Positions 57,901 to 64,000 of a stretch of 64,000 bases of DNA are shown one piece after another. The stretch comes from Desmodesmus armatus (Eukaryota > Chlorophyta > Chlorophyceae > Sphaeropleales > Scenedesmaceae). The notes beneath the pieces were generated by a model. That model was given only the letters and a program-made list of their open reading frames with translations, was not told where the DNA came from and ran no database searches. Both the position numbers and the translations under genes were made by a program. Each line of letters starts with the position of its first letter. The first letter of the stretch is position 1. The stretch spans positions 310,001 to 374,000 of the forward strand of contig VIIQ02000085.1 in the NCBI GenBank assembly GCA_007449985.2, read 5' to 3'.

Positions 57901-58369
57901 CAGTGCGGCTGTGGCATTGGTGAGGGGGCATGTGGTGGCTGCTGAGCAAGGGCCCTAGGCGCAGTACAGACAGCTGATAGTATGATCCTGCTGTGCCATG
58001 CTGCTCACCCATGATCATCAACACCTTGGGCCGATGAGCAGCTTGCTCCAAAGTCCTGCAGGTATCCATGCACACACCACAACTGTCAACCATTGCCAGC
58101 TCAGCACCATTAGCAGGCTCGGTGGCTGACGAACGCATCAGGCTCACTACTGCAGCAGATGACGTAACCATGCGGTCTCACTCTGGCCCCCTGACTGGGT
58201 ACACACATGCAGCATGCTGCAGCCACCATCGTCGCAAGACAGACGTCCTCCTCACATGCCTGGCTCCAACCCGTGAACCTCAAAGTATATTTGCAGGTTG
58301 TCTGTCGTCTTCACATAGCCCTTCACAGGGTGAGCTGTTTCGTAGTAGGTGCATGCCGGTGATGGCAAG
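54964..58369 (-). CDS. alpha/beta hydrolase-fold protein (5' exon not placed)
   Basis: Serine hydrolase of the alpha/beta fold, similar in layout to plant and bacterial esterase/hydrolases of unknown substrate. In-phase exons: 58369-58256, 58055-58009, 57736-57558, 57185-57045, 56812-56622, 56207-56141, 55901-55742, 55508-55406, 55228-54964; at least 422 residues. Order: NLQIYFEVHG, PKVLMIMG (first strand), VCIMDNRGVGNSSSP (oxyanion-side strand), HILGFSMGGMIAQSLAVLAP with nucleophile Ser in G-F-S-M-G, SLTLLGTSRGGFQIIP, a lid region, then VLVIHGRNDKLA (catalytic Asp) and LPGAHFIVREC (catalytic His). All three triad residues are present. The exon at 58369 begins mid-codon after a strong pyrimidine tract, so a start exon lies upstream, within 58370-59285. 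Intron 3 starts with GC (CAG|GCAAGT). A poly-Gln insert lies in exon 57736-57558. Confidence 0.85.
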
Positions 58370-59285
58370 CTGCACGAACAGGAGGGGCGCCAAGGGAACA
58401 GGAGGGGGGAAGGCGGGGCGCCAAGGGGGAGGGGGGCAGCAAGCAAACTGGAGTGCTGCTTTGCTTAGTAGCCGTGTTTCAGCACGGGTTTATCTTCACC
58501 ACTGGAAATTGTAATATCAGACGATCATTAGCTCACTCATGGCTCAACGTTCTGCACAGGTGGCCTGGGGCTCACCCAGCAGTGCAGCCAATGCTGCCTG
58601 CATTACTGTGTGGCCACCCCACCCCAGCTACATGAAGCATGCCAGTACTGAAACTTGGCTCTGACTGTCTCACCTGGTGCCTGTCACACCAGCAACGTAC
58701 TCCTGCGCTGGGTCTGTCAGACACACAAGGCCGTCTGACATTCCAGCAGTCTGCTTTTGCAGGAGTGGTGTCCTGGACGTGCTGCCCATGCAGCAGATAC
58801 TGTGAACACAACAATGTTGTGATGATTTTTTTTTGTAGAGTTCTTGATTTAGGACAGGGGCAAGGAAGAGTGGAGTTGATCAGTCCGCAGACAGCTGTAC
58901 AGTCAGCCAGCTCTGTGTTGTGCAGCCTGGTAGTGTGTTATTGTGTTGATAGCATGTTGGACGTTCTTGCAAGCACAGATACAGCACTCATCCCCCCTAT
59001 CGCCCCTCACCCGACAAGGCATTACCGTTAGTGACTAAAACATGTTCATTGGGTACCTCATCAGGACGCTATTACTACTTCGCGCTATAGAATTTTATTC
59101 CTGCTTCCTGGACTGCGACTGAAACTGATGCTGGGGTGCTCACCGTTGTCTCAAGAAAACACTGGACTGCAAACGTGGAAACCTCCCATTGTGCAGCCGA
59201 AGCCGCTCTCAGTCTTATCTGTAGGCAAGCAACGGACTCATCCAAAAGCACTCCTTATAAAACTCGCTGTCCAGCAGACGCCAGC
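58370..59285. promoter_or_regulatory. divergent 5' region of the alpha/beta hydrolase (-) and GDSL hydrolase (+)
   Basis: It should contain the unplaced first exon of the hydrolase, both promoters and the GDSL leader. Candidate minus-strand donors, GTGAGC, are near 58535 and 58575, but neither gives the phase needed by the exon at 58369. Confidence 0.35.
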
Positions 59286-61098
59286 ATGGTCGCACTGCTG
59301 CCCCTGGCCAGTTGGGTGGTTGGACTGCTCGCAGCTACAGGCCTAGCGCTGGCCCTACTGCTCCTGCTTCGTCCTGAGGTCAAGCAGTGGCCTGCAGACT
59401 TTGTCCAAAGGCATTTGTTCCCAGATGCCAACCAGATATACCTGAAGAATGGCAAAGGCAGCAACGGGGCCAGGCGTAATGTGCACCGCATCCTGTGCTT
59501 TGGGGACTCCCTGACAGAGGGCTTCACTAGGTGAGCTGAGCCGCAGGTAGCATCACAAGTGGGGATAAGGACCATAAGCAATGACGTTGGCTCCTCAGCA
59601 GTGTAGTGATGTCAACTCTCTGCCAGCTGCTCTGCTAACCAAAGCACCATCTTTGTGCCACTGCAGTGGGGGTGTCAACTTTCACCCGTATGCCAAGAGA
59701 CTGGGAGACAAAATCTATGCGCAGATGCCAAAGGTGTGTGTGCGTTGGGGACAAGTGTGGAGCCACTGTCGTTTTCCAGGGTCGCCAGCCTGTGTTTTGC
59801 CACACACACTGAGCACCGACCCCATTTAGTTGGGGTATCATCAGTGAGCGGGGGGTCTGCAGCCAGTGCATGCCCAACATAGCACATTCAGCAAGCTGCT
59901 TGGCAGCAGCTGCAAAGCTGCAAGACCAACAAGCGAGTACTAGCCAGCAGCTGCGCCAAGTGACACCCTCTTCGCCTTCATGATTGCTCCCCACCCTTTC
60001 ACCGCCACCGCCAACCCCTCTTCACCCCTGGTCTTGCAGGATTGGCACCTGGAGGTTGAGGAGCAGGGTGAATCTGGTGAGCGTGTGCTCATCAGCATGA
60101 AGCACAGGCTGCAGCGCGCACTGGACGAGCACGCGGACGCGGGGCGGCACTACGACTGGGTGCTGCTGCTGGGTGGCATCAATGACCTGGCAGGTACGTC
60201 GTTGTGGCCACTCGGTGCTCAAGGCTTGAGCTTGGTGGTTGGTGCCCAATCAGTGTGAAAGGACCTGAGATGATGTCTTACTGCGCTGCTCTGTACGAGA
60301 ATTGAGCTGAGCGACTCGCTCGAGCTAGCTGGCAGGTTAATCACCGCACGGTGCCTTTGTCGTGGATCATGGAGCATTGGGATTACTTGCAGCAACAGTC
60401 AGTTGTTATTCGATGAACAGCCGCCGGGACACACTCCTTGTCCCAGCTAGCGCCTTTTGGCGTGGCTGCAGACCGGCGCAAGCTGCCACCCAAAGATCAC
60501 TCGCTGTCTCTGCCGTGCCATATGCCATGCTGCTCTGCACCTATGGTTTGTGCACCTCTCTCCAGGTGACGGCTCCACAGCTGACGAGGTGCTGCAGGGC
60601 CTGTCAGTGCTGACAGAGGCCTGTCTGCAGCATGGAGCCAACGTGCTGCTCATGACAGTCTTGGAGGTGGCAGAGCCCGAGCCCAAGGTTGAGCAGCAGC
60701 GGCAGCAGCTCAACACCCTTATCAAGCAGTACGTGCAGGAGCGCAAGTGGGCGGCAGCTGCCAGCAATGGCATCAGCACGAGCAACAGCAACGGCCTGCA
60801 GGAGCAGCCCAGCAGCGCCCAGGAACAGAGCAGCAGCAGCACGCCGGTTGGGCGCAGGGGCGCCCCACGTGTGGAGTATTTTGACCTGGCGTCAAAGCTG
60901 ACATGGAGCGGGATGGATGAGGAGACGCGGTGGCAGATGTGGGATGACGGCGTGCACTTGACCATTGACGGGTATGACTTGATGGGTGACCTGGTTGTTG
61001 ATGCACTGGGGCCCTTGGTCAAGCAGGATGTGGGGTCGCCAGTCAAGGGCTCTGCAGCAGTGGCCAACGGAACCTCAGATCACAAGAAGGCTGCTTGA
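59286..61098 (+). CDS. GDSL/SGNH-family hydrolase, N-terminally anchored
   Basis: Esterase/lipase-like SGNH hydrolase of 332 residues. Exons 59286-59530, 59667-59733, 60040-60193 and 60566-61098 join in phase. Block I is ILCFGDSLTEGF (nucleophile Ser); block III is LLLGGINDLAG (the GxND pair); block V is DDGVHLTIDGYDLMGD (catalytic Asp-x-x-His). Block II is less clear. An N-terminal membrane segment, LASWVVGLLAATGLALALLL, starts about residue 7, so the enzyme is anchored or secreted with the catalytic part beyond it. Between blocks III and V there is a Ser/Asn/Gln-rich insertion of ~40 residues. The frame is open upstream to 59136, but ATG 59286 gives the usual short cytosolic N-terminus. The natural substrate is not predictable. 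Confidence 0.85.
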
Positions 61099-61859
61099 GG
61101 GCCTTTGAGTTGCAGGTGTGGGCCACTGCTATGCCTGCTCTGTGTGTCTAAGTGCATTGGGCTGCAGCTATATTTTTTTCTGGGGCTGCAGCTGTAGGCA
61201 TCTGCCAGTGCTGCTGCTTGCAGCAACTTGGTTTGCTGTTGTGCTCTATGTAGCATTCCAAGCTGGGGCTGGTGGGGTTGCCTGGCTGTGGCTGGTTACC
61301 AGCTTGCATACGTTGCAAAAAGATGCTGGGTCCAATTCAAATGGGATATGACCGAGTGACACAGCTGCAGCTACGTTCATTAAGTACCCCAGTGTGGTAG
61401 GGCTGCTTGTATGTGTGGTAACCCACCGACTGATATTGCGACAAATATGAGACTGCCTGATCTGCACACCCAGATATTGCAGCTCTCTCTTACGTAATCA
61501 TCCCCCTTTCAAAGTGTCCACAGGTCGACAGACTGCATTGCCAATGTGCCAGCAGCAGACGCAGCAGGTTCAGCACATCTGGCAATGCCTCTACCAGGCA
61601 TGTCACCAGCATGAGCTTGTCACACCAGGCAACTGCCAGAGCTACGACTCAAGCGCCCGTGCTATGCACCCCCCTGTGCACCACTCCATAAGCACTTCTG
61701 ATAGCCGGGTCAACCAGTATGCTGTTAGTGCCTGTTACAATTTGGAGGCCCGGTCAGCATCAGCGCTGCTGCTGCTCGCAGCAGCACCGCTCCAGGCTGC
61801 CCCAGTTGCAGCTGGAGCCGCTGCTGGTGCTGCTCACAGGCTGGTCCTGCAGCAGCTGC
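61099..61859. other. intergenic stretch between convergent genes
   Basis: 3' sides of the GDSL gene (+) and eS19 (-). A T-run (TATATTTTTTTC) is at about 61170. No gene or repeat was recognised. Confidence 0.45.
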
Positions 61860-63788
61860 TCACAGGCCGTAGCTGGGCAGGGTGCACTCGACACGGCCTG
61901 CGATCAGGTCCATGTCCTTCTGGCCGGCGGGGGTGATGCGGCGGCCACCCTTGGGGCCTGCAGCACACACAGACACAGCGCAAGCACACCATGCGTCAAC
62001 ACACACATAATGTGCAATCATGACCTGAACATGTGTCAGCACCGTACAACTGATGACGAAGGACTGCCTGTGGCAGCCTGAGGCAATGCTACATCATCTT
62101 TGTGCCAACGGATGGGAGCAGGTCGGGACCAACAGGTGGCCGCAAGCAGCACCGGGTGAGCCTGTGCCCATCACAGGTGCTTTGCCTTGTGACACGCGCA
62201 GCGTGCGCAAGCCAGCTGCTGTGCTGAGTGCTGACAATTGCAAGCTAGCAGCCCCCCCCCCCTTCGCGCATCCTGCAGACTGCAAAAGGTTTCGACAGCT
62301 GCTGAGCCTCCCAGTCCCACCCTGTGCTGCAGAACACTCACAACAGCTCCAGCTGCTGAGTGTTGTGACTAGATGCTAGAAGACGTCTTCCGACTTGCTT
62401 ACTGTGCAGCCCCAGGCAGCGACTGCAGAAAATTGCAACACGCCACAATATGTGTCATGCTCACTGCCCATCCCCCCTTGCACCCTAGCGCCCAACACGA
62501 ACACACATGCGCACAAGCCGTCCACGCTCGCCTCCACCTGTCGCCCGCCTTCCCAACCCCCACCAGGCCCCACTCCCCCGCCCCCCTGCCTGCTCACCAG
62601 TGTGCTTCTCGACAAAGCCCACAGACTCGAACTGCTTCATGATGTGGCGGATCAAGCCACCGCTGCTCTTGGCAAAGTGCTCAGGCACGGCGCCCTTGCG
62701 CTTGTTGCGGCCGCCAAACTTCATGCGCAGCTGGCCCACACCCAGGCCCTGGCGGATGTAGATCTGGCGCAGCACAGCAGCTGCAGCAGCAGAAACACGC
62801 GGACAGCACACAGCCCAGCAGCAGGAACTGAGCCCCAAAGCACTAATAGCACCCACTCAATTGATGGCACCCACTCAGCTATGGCACGACTGTGACTGTC
62901 CTCGTGACACTGCATGTCCTGCCCCTGGTGATCTACACTCTGATCCAACCCAATGTGCAACTGTGTCGTGCGCCTGCATGCAGGGCGGGGGCTGCTTAAA
63001 TGCTGTGCAGCTTGCTGCTCTGCTAATGCCTGATACAGAGTCACTGAACTCCAAGAGCTTGCTTGCTGGGCTACATGGACAATGTTGCACTGCAGGTGCA
63101 ATCCAGATTGGCAACACTAGCTCCGCATGCAAAGTGGTGCTGCTGGGGGGGGGGGGGCACAGCGGCCTGCCACTGGTGCTGCGCTGAGACAAACCACTGG
63201 CGCATCCCACAGTAGCATCCATGGCAGCGAGCTCTGTACTGCTGGGGGCGCTCCTGCTGCTGCTGTTGATGCTGCGGTTGCTGCAGCTGCTGCTGATGCA
63301 ACCAGCACAGGACACTGCTGTGGGCAAGCCCCTCGACCGCATGTAGACCTGCTGCTTGCCCTACTGCAACAGCAACCGCGTGACCCTGCTGCGTAGCTGC
63401 CCCATCAAGCATCACGGTGGTACGCCACCACAACCATGGCACAGCACTGTCACACTGGACTGCACTGACGACTGCTGCAGTGTCCCGCAGCTACTGGGCC
63501 AGCCTTGACGGCGGGGCTGACAGACTAGTGCAGGAGCAGCCCTGCACCGTGCTGGGTGCTTCAAGGTGTGTTGCACCAAGTGCGCGGCTCTCGACGAGCG
63601 CCATTGAGCACTGCTGCTGCTGTTGCTGCTGTGGCTCCAATGCTGCTGAAGCACTCCTGCTGCACCTGTGTGCTGCACTGCTGCCCTGCTGTCGCACCTG
63701 CACGGATGTAGTACCAGTCCTTGTCCTGGGGAGGCAGCTCCTTGAAGGTGGCTGTCTTCACAATGTCAACCCAATCGGGAATCTGCAA
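61860..63788 (-). CDS. RPS19: 40S ribosomal protein eS19 (RPS19), 5' exon(s) not in view
   Basis: Small-subunit ribosomal protein needed for 18S rRNA 3' processing and the 40S head. Exons 63788-63698, 62780-62598 and 61957-61860 join in phase: [20 protein letters not shown] and WYYIRA, then [20 protein letters not shown] and [20 protein letters not shown], then [20 protein letters not shown], ending TLPSYGL. These are characteristic eS19 blocks in the right order. About 30 N-terminal residues are missing; their exon is probably beyond base 64000, as no matching frame is seen in 63789-64000. Introns are 640 and 917 bases, large for a ribosomal protein gene; I found no convincing box C/D or H/ACA snoRNA in them. 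A run of 11 Gs lies near 63147. Confidence 0.92.
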
Positions 63789-64000
63789 CTGCATGCCAGA
63801 ACGCGTGCACAGCAGCAGCACCAACACAGTATGCAGTATATCAGCTACCCGACCAAAAGATTCAACAAGCCACCAGCCTGATACTGCCTGCGACCGGCTA
63901 TAGCCTCCTGGGGTCCAGCTGCCTGCGGCAGGTGATCCTGCTGCTGTCCAGCTGCTGGTGCTGGCTGAGGCTGACTTGTGCACATGTGGGTTGCTCAACC

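Noticed and set aside
62040..62090. TGATGA...CTGA pair suggesting a box C/D snoRNA in an eS19 intron
   Set aside because: On the strand opposite to the host gene and only about 30 bases apart, too short, with no terminal stem.

Overview
The window looks like nuclear DNA of a green alga, most likely a chlorophycean/volvocalean (Chlamydomonas- or Haematococcus-like). The grounds are GC-rich, intron-dense genes with GTGAG/GCAG splice sites, long Ala/Gln/Ser/Gly runs in proteins, plant-type plastid proteins (thioredoxin z, a plastid MATE-like carrier) beside flagellate-type functions (tubulin deglutamylase), and many CAG/CTG, poly-C/G and TGCATGC-type simple repeats. The species cannot be fixed from the sequence. 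Gene models were joined by hand from reading frames that agree in phase across consensus splice sites; exon coordinates are in each entry.

Layout. 1-2704 (-) PLP aminotransferase, running off the left edge. About 3 kb of non-coding sequence follows, with a five-copy ~150-bp tandem array. 5686-8592 (-) MATE transporter, head-to-head with 8915-10530 (+) thioredoxin z. 11600-14327 (+) two-domain rhodanese sulfurtransferase with an apparent frameshift. 15511-16401 (-) unrecognised 194-aa protein. 16839-25398 (-) 19-exon cytosolic carboxypeptidase (M14 tubulin deglutamylase), head-to-head with 25439-28149 (+) coiled-coil protein. 29145-31256 (-) six-cysteine protein resembling a plant/algal plastid family, head-to-head with 31639-36720 (+) LisH/Gln-rich/RS/RGG protein. 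36721-42679 is a ~6-kb gene-poor stretch of small duplications. 42680-54216 (-) VTC4-type polyphosphate polymerase whose ninth intron carries a same-strand, 5'-truncated LINE (46094-~49260). 54964-~58370 (-) alpha/beta hydrolase, divergent from 59286-61098 (+) GDSL/SGNH hydrolase. 61860-63788 (-) ribosomal protein eS19, with its 5' exon not in view.

The genes are not an operon-like system. They are single nuclear genes, often in divergent pairs with short shared 5' regions. Several act in the plastid (TRXz, the six-Cys protein, perhaps the MATE), one in the vacuole/acidocalcisome (VTC), one at cilia/cytoskeleton (CCP). The most interesting points are the VTC protein with a poorly recognisable SPX domain, the LINE in its intron, the CCP/coiled-coil promoter with overlapping potential start codons, the 22-nt CCP microexon flanked by GC-AG introns, and the LisH-RS-RGG architecture.
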